64,000 nt of DNA from Parachryseolinea silvisoli (GTDB lineage: Bacteria; Bacteroidota; Bacteroidia; Cytophagales; Cyclobacteriaceae), in NCBI RefSeq assembly GCF_021190955.1, contig NZ_JAIOAO010000001.1:744001-808000 (forward strand). Direction: 5' to 3'. Both the position numbers and the translations under genes were made by a program. Below, in pieces: positions 43,456-51,318 of this stretch (within the stretch, counting starts at the first letter, position 1; each line of letters opens with the position of its first letter). The notes below the pieces were generated by a model. The model saw nothing but the letters and a program-made list of their open reading frames with translations. It searched no databases and had not been told where the DNA came from.

Positions 43456-44556
43456 ATGGAAAAACCGAAGAAACTACTCGTCCTCACAGGAGGGGGCGAC
43501 TGCCCTGGACTAAACGCTGTTATCCGCGGTGTGGCGAAGCGCGCCCGCAAAGAAAAGGGCTGGGAAGTATACGGCAGTGTGGAAGCCTTCAACGGCGTGT
43601 TCAATGAGCCGCAGGAGCTTATTAGGCTCACCAGCAAAGTAACGGCCGGCATTCACGTCAAAGGTGGCACCATCCTCAAGACCACCAACAAGGGCAACCC
43701 GCTGAACTTCCCCGTGGTACAACCCGATGGCTCCGTGCAGATGTCCGACCGCTCGGACGACCTGGTGAGGCGCCTCAAAGAATTGAAGTTCGACGCCATC
43801 GTCAACATCGGCGGTGACGGTTCGCAAAAAATATCGAAGGCTCTATACGACAAAGGTCTGCCCATCATTGGCGTACCCAAGACCATCGACAACGACCTCG
43901 CCGCGACCGACGTCACATTTGGTTTTCAAACCGCCGTACAGATTGCCACCGACAGCTTTGATAAGCTGGTAACGACCGCCGAAAGCCACCACCGCGTCAT
44001 GATCATGGAAGTGATGGGTCGCGACGCCGGCTGGATCGCGCTGCACACCGCCATCGCCGGCGGTGCTGAAATCTGTCTCATACCGGAAATACCGTACGAT
44101 ATACACAAGCTGGTACGCCGCCTCAACCTGCGCTATAAAAAAGGCAGAGGCTTTGCCAACATCGTCGTTGCCGAAGGCGCCAAACCCAAAGAAGGAACCA
44201 TCACCTCGCGCGCCGGCGAGAAGGGCTCCGAGCACGTACGCCTCGGCGGCGTAGCCTACCAGCTTTCACAGCAGTTGAAAGATGCCGGCTGCAAAGCGGA
44301 GATCCGCGAAACCGTATTGGGCCACGTGCAACGCGGCGGCACGCCGGTGGCCTTTGACCGCGTACTGGCAACTTTATTTGGCGTCAAAGCGTTTGAATTA
44401 GTGCTCGCGAACGACTTCGGCAAAATGGTATCCTTCCGCAACAACACCGTCACGGCCGTAACGCTGGAAGAAGCCACGAGTAGCCACCATGTGGTCGAAA
44501 AAGACTCGTACCTGGTGCAGGCTGCCAAAGGCCTCAACATCAGCTTTGGCGATTAG
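43456..44556 (+). CDS. pfkA: 6-phosphofructokinase
   Basis: A 366-residue group A phosphofructokinase. Motifs: LTGGGDCPGLNAVIRG, the phosphoryl-donor site IGGDGSQK (Gly122), PKTIDNDL (Lys142, with catalytic Asp) and the substrate block MEVMGRDAGWIALH. Gly at the first donor-site position together with Lys at the second is the mixed combination known from actinobacterial ATP-dependent PFKs; PPi enzymes have Asp/Lys and E. coli PfkA Gly/Gly. ATP is therefore the likelier donor. The ATG at 43456 begins the conserved region. Confidence 0.94.
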   Translation: MEKPKKLLVLTGGGDCPGLNAVIRGVAKRARKEKGWEVYGSVEAFNGVFNEPQELIRLTSKVTAGIHVKGGTILKTTNKGNPLNFPVVQPDGSVQMSDRSDDLVRRLKELKFDAIVNIGGDGSQKISKALYDKGLPIIGVPKTIDNDLAATDVTFGFQTAVQIATDSFDKLVTTAESHHRVMIMEVMGRDAGWIALHTAIAGGAEICLIPEIPYDIHKLVRRLNLRYKKGRGFANIVVAEGAKPKEGTITSRAGEKGSEHVRLGGVAYQLSQQLKDAGCKAEIRETVLGHVQRGGTPVAFDRVLATLFGVKAFELVLANDFGKMVSFRNNTVTAVTLEEATSSHHVVEKDSYLVQAAKGLNISFGD

Positions 44557-44573
44557 ATAACAGGTATATTTCT

Positions 44574-45347
44574 ATGTCTATTACCTCACAAACAGACCTT
44601 CTCAACATTCGCAAAGCCAGCGAAGCGGTGGCCCTCACGTTGCGCCAGATGCGCGACTACGCCCGCCCCGGCATGACCACCAAAGAGCTCGACGACTATG
44701 GCGCTGCGTGCTTACAATCCTACGGTGCACGATCCGCGCCGTACCTCACGTACGGCTTTCCCGGACATACCTGCATCAGTGTAAACCACGACGTAGCCCA
44801 CGGCATACCTTCGAACAAGGTCGTACTCGCCGAAGGCGACCTGGTAAACATCGATGTCTCTGCGGAGCTCAACGGATACTGGGCCGACAACGGCGGCTCG
44901 TTTGTGTTAGGCCGTGATCTGCACCAACGCGGCGCATTAGTAGACGCCTCTAAAAAGATACTGCACAAAGCCATCCACAACATCCGCGGCGGCGTGCGCA
45001 TCGCCGACATTGGCCGCCTGATTGAAACCGAAGCGCACAAGGCCGGCTACACCGTGTTACGCAACCTGGTAGGCCACGGCATCGGCCGCGCCCTGCACGA
45101 AGCACCCCACGAGATCCCCTGCTACTACGACCGCCACAACCGCGAACGCTTTCGCAAGAACTCGGTGGTAGCCGTCGAGACCTTTATCTCCACGCGGGCC
45201 ACGATGGCATACCAGAAAAACAACGATGGGTGGACCCTTACAACGCGCGACAAGAGCTTCGTTGCCCAGCATGAACATACCATTGTCATTACCGACGGAG
45301 CCCCTATCATTCTGACAGAGGCTAATCAAGTTTGGGACAACCTATAA
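44574..45347 (+). CDS. map: Methionine aminopeptidase, type I
   Basis: Removes the N-terminal Met from nascent proteins. At 257 aa it has the pita-bread fold blocks LRQMRDYARPGMTTKELDDY, YLTYGFPGHTCISVNHDVAHGI, the metal ligands in VNIDVSAELNGYWADNGGSF (two Asp), GHGIGRALHEAPHEIP (His) and VAVETFI (Glu), and a final Glu near QHEHTIVIT. It follows pfkA after 17 bases. Confidence 0.95.
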   Translation: MSITSQTDLLNIRKASEAVALTLRQMRDYARPGMTTKELDDYGAACLQSYGARSAPYLTYGFPGHTCISVNHDVAHGIPSNKVVLAEGDLVNIDVSAELNGYWADNGGSFVLGRDLHQRGALVDASKKILHKAIHNIRGGVRIADIGRLIETEAHKAGYTVLRNLVGHGIGRALHEAPHEIPCYYDRHNRERFRKNSVVAVETFISTRATMAYQKNNDGWTLTTRDKSFVAQHEHTIVITDGAPIILTEANQVWDNL

Positions 45348-45373
45348 GCCAATGCCCGTAATGTAACGGCATC

Positions 45374-45412
45374 TGGCGCAAGTCTTAGCCCGTCTCGGGC
45401 GGAGACTTGTGC
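45374..45412. repeat. Large imperfect palindrome, REP-like half 1
   Basis: GGCGCAAGTCT pairs with AGACTTGTGCC (one G-T pair) around an inner AGCCCG/CGGGC hairpin. It lies in the intergenic gap after map. Confidence 0.6.
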
Positions 45413-45419
45413 CTACCCT

Positions 45420-45443
45420 GTCGCCAGTCTTCAGACTGGCGAC
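45420..45443. repeat. Perfect palindrome, REP-like half 2
   Basis: GTCGCCAGTCT / AGACTGGCGAC, 11-bp perfect arms with a 2-base loop, eight bases from the previous palindrome. Paired hairpins of this size in intergenic DNA are the layout of REP/BIME elements mobilised by RAYT (Y1-type) transposases. No such transposase is in the window. Confidence 0.6.
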
Positions 45444-45576
45444 GAGGCGGCGTCGTGGGCTTTTTTACATTTGAACAAAGAATAAAAATGCTTCTACCGA
45501 AAGAAAGCAATCGATTGTTTTGCCCATCCCCTCCATTTTTAATTCCTGCACATAGCCCCTCAAAACGCAAAAATCT

Positions 45577-45584
45577 TAGCTTTG
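45577..45584 (+). promoter_or_regulatory. -7 box of pgk
   Basis: TAGCTTTG, exact TAnnTTTG, 38 bases before the pgk ATG; it fits a short A/T-rich leader. It is downstream of the REP-like hairpins, so pgk is transcribed separately from map. Confidence 0.55.
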
Positions 45585-45622
45585 CTGTCCGTAAATTTTC
45601 ATTAAACAACAGATACCGCCTC

Positions 45623-46807
45623 ATGAAAACGATCAACGACATCAACTTTAACGGCAAACGCGCCCTCATTCGCGTTGACTTCAACGTACCCCTGGACAAG
45701 AGCTTTAACGTTACGGACGACAACCGCATCCGCGCCACGATCCCGACGCTGAATAAGATCCTGAAGGACGGCGGGAGCGTTATCCTGATGTCGCACCTGG
45801 GCCGCCCGAAAGACGGTCCGGAAGAAAAATACTCATTGAAGCATGCTATCAAGAAAACGGAAGAGCTGCTGGGCCGCCCGGTAAAATTTGCCAGCGACTG
45901 CATCGGTGACGAAGCCTATAAACTGTCGGCTGCCCTGAAGCCGGGTGAAGTGCTGCTCCTCGAAAACCTGCGCTTCTACAAAGAAGAAGAAAAAGGCGAT
46001 ACTGCCTTTGCCGAGAAACTCTCCAAGCACGGCGATATTTATGTGAACGACGCCTTCGGTACTGCGCACCGCGCGCACGCTTCTACGACCATCGTAGCAC
46101 AATTCTTTAAAGAAAAATGTGCAGGCCTTGTCATGGCGGCTGAGCTGGACAACGCCAAGAAGGTTATGGAGAAGTCGGCGAAGCCCTTTACAGCCATCAT
46201 GGGTGGGGCGAAGATCTCCGACAAGATCCTCATTATCGAAAACCTGCTCGACAAGGTAGACAACCTCATCATCGGTGGCGGTATGGCGTATACCTTCTTC
46301 AAAGCCCTGGGCGGTAACATCGGCAATTCGTTAGTAGAAGCCGACAAGCTGGACCTCGCAAAAGAGCTGATCCAGAAAGCCAAGGCGAAAGGTGTAGACC
46401 TCCTCCTGCCTATCGACTCGATCATTGCTGATAAGTTTGCTGCCGACGCGAACACCGACGTAGCCAACAACAATAACATTAAAGACGGCTGGATGGGCCT
46501 CGACATCGGTCCCCAGGCAACACAAGTATTTGCGAAAGCCGTTGAAGATTCGAAGACCATTCTCTGGAACGGTCCGATGGGCGTATTCGAAATGGAAAAA
46601 TTTGCTACTGGCACGCGGACTATTGCCGAAGCCGTCGTAAGCGCAACCAAAAAAGGCGCCTTCTCGCTGATCGGTGGTGGCGACTCGGCTGCTGCTGTTA
46701 ACCAATTTGGTTTCAACGACGACGTAAGCTATGTATCGACCGGCGGCGGCGCGCTGCTGGAGTACTTTGAAGGCAAAGTACTGCCGGGTGTAAAAGCACT
46801 CGAATAA
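45623..46807 (+). CDS. pgk: Phosphoglycerate kinase
   Basis: The glycolytic ATP-generating enzyme of 394 aa. Motifs: [58 protein letters not shown], the hinge [16 protein letters not shown] and [14 protein letters not shown] near the C-terminus. The ATG at 45623 starts the conserved part; the longer open frame runs through promoter and palindromes and is not coding. A perfect terminator follows. Confidence 0.97.
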   Translation: MKTINDINFNGKRALIRVDFNVPLDKSFNVTDDNRIRATIPTLNKILKDGGSVILMSHLGRPKDGPEEKYSLKHAIKKTEELLGRPVKFASDCIGDEAYKLSAALKPGEVLLLENLRFYKEEEKGDTAFAEKLSKHGDIYVNDAFGTAHRAHASTTIVAQFFKEKCAGLVMAAELDNAKKVMEKSAKPFTAIMGGAKISDKILIIENLLDKVDNLIIGGGMAYTFFKALGGNIGNSLVEADKLDLAKELIQKAKAKGVDLLLPIDSIIADKFAADANTDVANNNNIKDGWMGLDIGPQATQVFAKAVEDSKTILWNGPMGVFEMEKFATGTRTIAEAVVSATKKGAFSLIGGGDSAAAVNQFGFNDDVSYVSTGGGALLEYFEGKVLPGVKALE

Positions 46808-46829
46808 GATCACACATAACATGTATAGG

Positions 46830-46865
46830 AAAGGTTCACGGCATATACCGTGAACCTTTTTTATT
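46830..46865 (+). terminator. Terminator of pgk
   Basis: Perfect 12-bp arms AAAGGTTCACGG / CCGTGAACCTTT, 6-base loop, then TTTTATTTT; it may also serve the convergent gene that ends at 46872. Confidence 0.92.
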
Positions 46866-46871
46866 TTGCGT

Positions 46872-47324
46872 CTAAGGATGCGTAGTGTCGCCCGTATTAA
46901 TGGTCGTCTTCGTTCCCACAGCTTGCGCACCGTTAGCGTCGGTAGCTGTCACCCGCAGGTGCAGATCGAGGTCAAGCGGCATTTGCGCGGTCTGACTGGT
47001 GCCCGTACCGGTAACAAAGGTGTTGTAATGAACTCCGTCAATGGTATATTCCCAGTAATAAGTATACGGCGCCGTGCCGCCACTCGCAGAGGCTGTCCAG
47101 GTGTAATAGTCCCTGTTGTTTCCACGTGCAGGGCCGCCAACCGATACCAATATCACAGCCTTCGGTTCAGGTGCGGCAATGCGCGGACTCGATGGGCTTG
47201 TTTCTTTTTGCCGACGCACGGTGGTTTTGGCTTCCGGCATTTCCGGGCTGGTCGCTGCCAGCAGGAACAGGGCGCTCATTGCCACCCACAGCAATAGCAG
47301 GTGGCTCTTCATTGTTTTTTTCAT
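46872..47324 (-). CDS. Small secreted protein with an Ig/PKD-like domain
   Basis: A 150-residue protein with an N-terminal signal (SHLLLLWVAMSALFLLAAT), a Lys/Arg/Ser/Pro linker to ~55 and one beta-sandwich-like domain (ASASGGTAPYTYYWEYTIDG, LDLDLHLRVTATDANGAQ). The sequence resembles the PKD/SprB-type repeat units of Bacteroidota surface proteins, but there is no sorting domain. Function unknown. Confidence 0.7.
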   Translation of the reverse strand: MKKTMKSHLLLLWVAMSALFLLAATSPEMPEAKTTVRRQKETSPSSPRIAAPEPKAVILVSVGGPARGNNRDYYTWTASASGGTAPYTYYWEYTIDGVHYNTFVTGTGTSQTAQMPLDLDLHLRVTATDANGAQAVGTKTTINTGDTTHP

Positions 47325-47746
47325 TTAAACATCGTTTAAGGGGGTGCCTACTCATGTCTCAGCTTTTCGGCATACGCTGTTGACTCACTCGGCCATGGGG
47401 CATTTATACATGGCACACAACATCTCGTGAAAGCTATCCGCCCGCAACCTGCGAGTCGCAAACAAGGTAGAAAAAAACCTTAGATTTCATGTCCCTGATT
47501 TCTAAGGCAGGCAGGGTGCTTTGCAGTACCCGCCTTGCGGGGCGAAGCGTGCGACGCCCTGTATGTGGGCGCTACGGTGCGTGACATGAAATTCCTGTTA
47601 ATTCTCTGCCAATAGTCGCGTTTGCGCGGTGATTTGGCGAACGTCTGTTGTAGAACCCTTGGCAAGTCGGGAGAGATCGCGTATTTTTAAGTATTCCAAC
47701 GAATGAAGTTCTGGAAGGGTCTAAACATTTGTAACAACGACTGACA
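47325..47746. other. Intergenic region holding an inverted-repeat-bounded element
   Basis: A 422-base gap. Its main content is the ~110-bp element at 47483-47592, described separately. Left of it I see only low-information DNA; right of it a short region leads to the lipoprotein gene at 47747. No ORF is supported. Confidence 0.5.
47483..47592. repeat. MITE-like element bounded by 10-bp inverted repeats
   Basis: ATTTCATGTC at the left is the exact inverse of GACATGAAAT at the right, about 110 bp apart. Inside is a GC-rich core with further short stems (GGGGCG/CGCCC around 47539-47558; CAGGGTGC-GCAGTACCC nearby). It has no coding capacity. It could be a non-autonomous mobile element or a large structured RNA. 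Confidence 0.4.
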
Positions 47747-48214
47747 ATGAAAAATGGATTTCTGCTGCTCGTGCTGCTTTGTGTAGGATTGGTATCGTGC
47801 GATAAGAATGAGGGAAATACGCAGGTCGCGCTGAAGAGCGGAACCTATACCGGCGAGTTTAGCCGCTTCAATCCCGATGGCCGCTGCACCCCCACTCCCG
47901 TGACCCTTGTGATCCAGAACAATAGTTTTAACGGCTTCAGCGATGTGACCAAGTCTCCGGCCATTGGCGCCGGCGTGTACAAGCTGACTGGCGCGGAGAT
48001 CGAATTTACCGACCAGCGTGTCTGGACGGACGAGTTCGACTGGACGTACGTGCTCAACGGCAAATACAAATTCAAAACGATCGGCGACGAAGTCATTATC
48101 GTGCGCATGTACGCCAACCAGACGACCGACGTGTACAAACTTCATTGGCAGGATCCGGCCACAACACTCAACTCGCGCAACACTGCCGAGACTGTACAAA
48201 CCTCCGAAGAGTAA
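47747..48214 (+). CDS. Lipoprotein of unknown function (155 aa)
   Basis: Signal peptide with lipobox GLVSC (Cys ~19). The mature part is a beta-rich domain of lipocalin-like look (LKSGTYTGEFSRF, VTLVIQNNSFNGFSDVTK, YKFKTIGDEVIIVRMY). A family name is not certain. It is followed after 14 bases by another small lipoprotein gene; the two probably form an operon. Confidence 0.8.
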   Translation: MKNGFLLLVLLCVGLVSCDKNEGNTQVALKSGTYTGEFSRFNPDGRCTPTPVTLVIQNNSFNGFSDVTKSPAIGAGVYKLTGAEIEFTDQRVWTDEFDWTYVLNGKYKFKTIGDEVIIVRMYANQTTDVYKLHWQDPATTLNSRNTAETVQTSEE

Positions 48215-48228
48215 GCCTCACATTGTCC

Positions 48229-48672
48229 ATGATAAAATCCGTATACTTTTGCGGCAGCCTGTTGCTGCTCGTGGCGTGCGGCCCGTCTGAAAAGCGTAGC
48301 GCCGTCTCGGATGCCATTGAAGCCTCCGCTGCACAAGACCTTTGCTTCCAAAACATCACCGGCAGCGACTCCCTGCTCGTGAAGCTGACGATCATCGGCA
48401 ACGACGTTAGCGGCACCCTGCGCTGGCTTCCTTCCGAAAAAGACAAAATGGTCGGCACCTTAGACGGCACCCTGCAAAACGACACCATCACGGCCGTCTA
48501 CAGCTATCAGGCCGAAGGCACCGACGCCCGCGAAGAAAAGATCCTCCGCCTCACCCCCGACTCACTGTTCATCCAGCACGGCGAGCTTGTCGATCAAAAC
48601 GGCACCTGGGTACTCAAAAACAAGCGCACAGCACAGTTTACCGAAGCTGCCGTCAAGACAGCTTGCAAGTAG
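48229..48672 (+). CDS. Lipoprotein of unknown function (147 aa)
   Basis: Lipobox LLVAC (Cys ~17) after a short signal. The mature domain has alternating strands (SLLVKLTIIGNDVSGTLRWL, TITAVYSYQAEG, KILRLTPDSLFIQHGELVDQ) and ends in VKTACK, so it may have a disulfide with the cysteine near residue 40. The ATG at 48229 is chosen because it starts the signal peptide. Function unknown. Confidence 0.8.
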   Translation: MIKSVYFCGSLLLLVACGPSEKRSAVSDAIEASAAQDLCFQNITGSDSLLVKLTIIGNDVSGTLRWLPSEKDKMVGTLDGTLQNDTITAVYSYQAEGTDAREEKILRLTPDSLFIQHGELVDQNGTWVLKNKRTAQFTEAAVKTACK

Positions 48673-48923
48673 CAAGTCCTGGGCGATATCTTGATAAAAG
48701 AACACAAAGCCACGGAATATCTCTCGAACAGATGCCCGAACGCAAACACCGGGATTCGCTTCAAAAACTATCCGGCATTTTGAGTTTTTTGTGATTTGTA
48801 GTGGCGGCCTTTCCGAACGGTGTCCGCGCGATTCCGACATGCTTCCCGTTTGATCTTCCCTCTTCCTTACCGGGATCTTCGCCTGATCCATGGATGTTCT
48901 ACCCTTATTATAGCATAGATCAT

Positions 48924-48967
48924 CCGTGGTTCAACTGTGGGACAACCGTGGAACATCTATGGGGGAC
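48924..48967. repeat. Four degenerate 11-bp tandem units
   Basis: CCGTGGTTCAA, CTGTGGGACAA, CCGTGGAACAT, CTATGGGGGAC: consensus CYGTGGNACAA. Imperfect, and short enough to be chance. Confidence 0.35.
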
Positions 48968-49227
48968 ACTCGAAGTATCCCGGGGGAAACCTGGTTTTTT
49001 GGGGCCTTCCCGAAACTCCCCCGGGCACCCCATCGGCCCTCCTTTTTCGCATTGACTGCCATCCCTTCGGCCACTTTTTTTCATTTCTGATGCCACGCTG
49101 TAAGCTAACGTAATTTGTTTCAAAACAATCGATCAAAAGTGATATAACATGTGACTAAACAGGTGATCCTGTGCACGATCAAATTAGATATCCTGATGAT
49201 TTAGTTTTGACAGGCAGGCATAAAAAA

Positions 49228-49261
49228 AGGAGCCGTCATAAAGCTAAAAATGACGGCTCCT
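49228..49261 (-). terminator. Strong minus-strand terminator
   Basis: Perfect 12-bp arms AGGAGCCGTCAT / ATGACGGCTCCT, 10-base loop, followed on the minus strand by TTTTTTTATG. The transcript it ends must come from the right; the only candidate ORF there is the 23-codon one at 49475-49546. Confidence 0.85.
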
Positions 49262-49474
49262 GGTAAGGAGTGCTGGGTTGTTCTGCTTTTTGGGTGTTCC
49301 GCGACCAGGAACAGATCAGGAAACAAAAGCATACTTCTTCTTCACAATTCATGAAAGATGATGCGTGCACCTTTCCACACGTCACTCCAAATATTTTCTT
49401 TGCCTCCGGATCGTGTAAAAATCCATCGGCCAACCGGGTACTATTTCAATTTCTCTGTTGGTAAAGCAAATCGC

Positions 49475-49546
49475 TTACCAGGAAGTTAAGCTAAGTAACG
49501 CGTACGTCAGCATAATGGTTGTAGCAATGCGCAATAAAGTTTTCAT
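49475..49546 (-). CDS. Tiny hydrophobic peptide (23 aa)
   Basis: ATG to TAA, encoding a basic start and a hydrophobic stretch: MKTLLRIATTIMLTYALLSL then TSW. It would form a single membrane segment or a signal-peptide-like product. It is followed by about 210 non-coding bases and a strong terminator, so a short transcript is credible. Small hydrophobic peptides of this kind include membrane-protein subunits and type I toxins; which applies here is not decided. Confidence 0.4.
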   Translation of the reverse strand: MKTLLRIATTIMLTYALLSLTSW

Positions 49547-49858
49547 ATAATATAACCGTTTTCGTTGGTTCTTCCTTTATTCCGGAGCACTCGTCACTGA
49601 CATAACGCTCCTGCCCGCCGGATTATTTTCCAACCACACCTAACTCTATACCGGCATTGTGTCAATGTATAAAGAAATAATAATGCCAAAGAGTACATTT
49701 GTTTGACGAATGGCCATCTCCCCAATTATCAGCGAGTTATGACCGCTAATTTCCACAGATATAGGTCATTCACCGAGTGCTTTATAATTCTTGGGAAACA
49801 CACACAATGGCACAGACTTTTCTACGTTTACGGAGTGAATCATCAGACGGGAGAGGTT
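49547..49858. other. Intergenic region with a promoter-like box
   Basis: It contains TACATTTG (49694-49701), an exact TAnnTTTG box on the plus strand that could start a transcript reaching the 66-aa gene with a ~150-base leader. No other feature was recognised. Confidence 0.4.
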
Positions 49859-50059
49859 ATGAATATAAAAAAACAATTCAGGAAACGGTGCTTGTTAGTC
49901 GGAACTTGCCTAGGTGTGATTGTCATCGCGCTGCATGTTACTGCAGAAGATGAGCCAAAAAAAACCGTTAGCGTAGAACCTCAATTGTTGCAAGCCAAAA
50001 CGACTTACACGGCCGAACCAATACAGCGCAATACCTTCCGGGTGAAGGGCATTCGCTAG
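49859..50059 (+). CDS. Small exported or membrane-anchored protein (66 aa)
   Basis: The N-terminus is basic, then hydrophobic (KKQFRKRCLLVGTCLGVIVI), with a possible cleavage after LHVTA. The remaining ~37 residues are polar (EDEPKKTVSVEPQLLQAKTT). An AGAGG sequence four bases upstream acts as a Shine-Dalgarno site, rare in this phylum and a help in choosing this ATG. Family unknown. A pair of hairpins follows directly. Confidence 0.6.
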   Translation: MNIKKQFRKRCLLVGTCLGVIVIALHVTAEDEPKKTVSVEPQLLQAKTTYTAEPIQRNTFRVKGIR

Positions 50060-50063
50060 CCTG

Positions 50064-50115
50064 TATACGCGCACACGCGTATAATAAAGTATATACGTGG
50101 GTAACGTATATACTT
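50064..50115. terminator. Two consecutive palindromic hairpins between convergent genes
   Basis: TATACGCG/CGCGTATA with a 4-base loop (50064-50083), then AAGTATATACGT/ACGTATATACTT with a 5-base loop (50087-50115). The second is followed by TTCGATTAG. Both stems are perfect. They lie between the 66-aa and 70-aa genes. Confidence 0.65.
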
Positions 50116-50127
50116 TTCGATTAGTTC

Positions 50128-50340
50128 TTACTTAGCGTAGCGAAGGGTACCGCGCAATGTTTGAAGCTCTTTGGTAGACAATCTTCTGCGGGGTACGAAT
50201 TGACGACGCTCACGCAAGGAAGCCTTGGCGGCAGCATCTTCATCCTCTAGCGGGAAGAACACTTTGGCAAGAAAGTAGGCCGCCGTCATAAAGGTGCCAT
50301 ACATGCCAAAAAAGATCAATACAATAGTAAATGCGTCCAT
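50128..50340 (-). CDS. Small single-pass membrane protein (70 aa)
   Basis: The N-terminal hydrophobic segment (MDAFTIVLIFFGMYGTFMTA, continuing AAYFLAKVFF) is followed by a soluble, very basic tail (ASLRERRQFVPRRRLSTKEL). Probably N-out, C-in with the basic part in the cytoplasm. Family unknown. Confidence 0.65.
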   Translation of the reverse strand: MDAFTIVLIFFGMYGTFMTAAYFLAKVFFPLEDEDAAAKASLRERRQFVPRRRLSTKELQTLRGTLRYAK

Positions 50341-50594
50341 AAGCCATTAGACAGTTAATACGTGTCAATACTGGAAAATTTGATGCCATTGTGCAACGCG
50401 TGCGGTTTCCAGGGCTATCGCGGACAATGTGTAGCAAAAATCCACACTTTTGTACACGTTACTCCCCACTTCATGTTTCTCCTCCCCAATCGCTGGAAAA
50501 TGCTTCTCACCAGCCCGGAGATTTTACGCCTGCCAGTGCTGGCACTTGATTTTTCAAGGCTACACCAAAGTTCCATCTCTAATATTTTAAGATT

Positions 50595-50747
50595 ATGAAC
50601 GACTTGTTATATGTAGTAGCGGTTATCCTGATTATCGGGTGGCTCTTAGGGGCATTTGTTTTCAGTGTGGGCAGTATTATACATCTGCTTTTGGTGATCG
50701 CTATCATTGCCGTTTTGTTACGGCTTATCAGAGGACGAAGCGTTTAG
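50595..50747 (+). CDS. lmo0937-type small membrane protein (50 aa)
   Basis: A 50-residue protein with two hydrophobic segments, reading LLYVVAVILIIGWLLGAFVF then SIIHLLLVIAIIAVLLRLI with a basic end RGRSV. This is the pattern of the lmo0937/DUF5670 family, tiny membrane proteins found in many phyla and often stress-linked. A terminator follows 29 bases later. Confidence 0.85.
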   Translation: MNDLLYVVAVILIIGWLLGAFVFSVGSIIHLLLVIAIIAVLLRLIRGRSV

Positions 50748-50776
50748 CGGTTATTATAAATATCTTTTATTGGGCA

Positions 50777-50812
50777 GGCCCCACATTTACTTTTGTGGGG
50801 CCATTTTTCTTT
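50777..50812 (+). terminator. Terminator of the lmo0937-type gene
   Basis: GGCCCCACA / TGTGGGGCC arms, 8-base loop, then ATTTTTCTTTT. Confidence 0.9.
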
Positions 50813-50923
50813 TCCCAGTAACAAATAGCATGCAGGCGCGCGACGTGTGCATGAATTTTGCTAACCGCTATGGCCCGTAAGCACCCTGTGCAAAGACCCT
50901 TTGTTTTACTTAACATCTGTATC

Positions 50924-51187
50924 ATGAACATTTTTGTTGCAAAGCTTAATTTCAAGACGCGCAAAGAAGAGCTCGAAGCCGCCTTTTCTTCCTATGGCGC
51001 GGTAAGCTCGGCGAAGATCGTACGCGACAAAGAAACCGGCCGCTCCAAAGGCTATGGTTTCGTTGAAATGCCGGACGACAATGAGGCCCTGCAGGCCATT
51101 GCTTCTCTGAATGAAAAAGAGCTCGACGGTCGCGAGATCGTCGTGAAACCGGCCAACCCAAAGACGGCCGAAGCTGCACCGTATTAA
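50924..51187 (+). CDS. RRM-domain RNA-binding protein
   Basis: An 87-residue single RNA recognition motif. RNP2 is NIFVAKLNF (residues 2-10) and RNP1 is KGYGFVEM, with the usual AAFSSYGAVSSAKIVRDKET between. The short polar tail ends AEAAPY. Such small RRM proteins are common in Bacteroidota and cyanobacteria and are thought to act as RNA chaperones; targets are unknown. The ATG at 50924 starts the RRM directly. Confidence 0.93.
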   Translation: MNIFVAKLNFKTRKEELEAAFSSYGAVSSAKIVRDKETGRSKGYGFVEMPDDNEALQAIASLNEKELDGREIVVKPANPKTAEAAPY

Positions 51188-51318
51188 TTTCGATTAACCT
51201 ATACGCCTTTGGCGGGAAAGTCCACGGCATTGCTGCTGCTGGACTTTTTCATTTTTATGACTTTTTTTGGCATATTATCTGGTTCAAACAGTAATTGGAA
51301 CTACCCCCAGTCTGCAGC

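Larger units (their letters stand above)
48673..49474. other. Gene-poor region of about 800 bases
   Basis: No supported protein gene. It contains four degenerate 11-bp repeats (48924-48967), runs of G and C near 48960-49040 and a plus-strand TAGTTTTG box at 49202-49209 with no gene to serve. A strong minus-strand terminator lies at 49228-49261, implying a minus-strand transcript that starts further right. Confidence 0.5.

Noticed and set aside
45407-45622. 72-codon upstream extension of the pgk frame
   Set aside because: It would run through the REP-like palindrome and the promoter box; conserved sequence starts at 45623.
49236-49433. 65-codon minus-strand ORF
   Set aside because: It reads through the strong terminator stem at 49228-49261, so it is unlikely to be translated in full.
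49270-49464. 64-codon plus-strand ORF
   Set aside because: No promoter to match, no family resemblance, and it lies antisense to the better supported minus-strand transcript.
50362-50598. 78-codon plus-strand ORF before the lmo0937-type gene
   Set aside because: Irregular composition and overlap with the better supported 50-aa gene; no homologous features.
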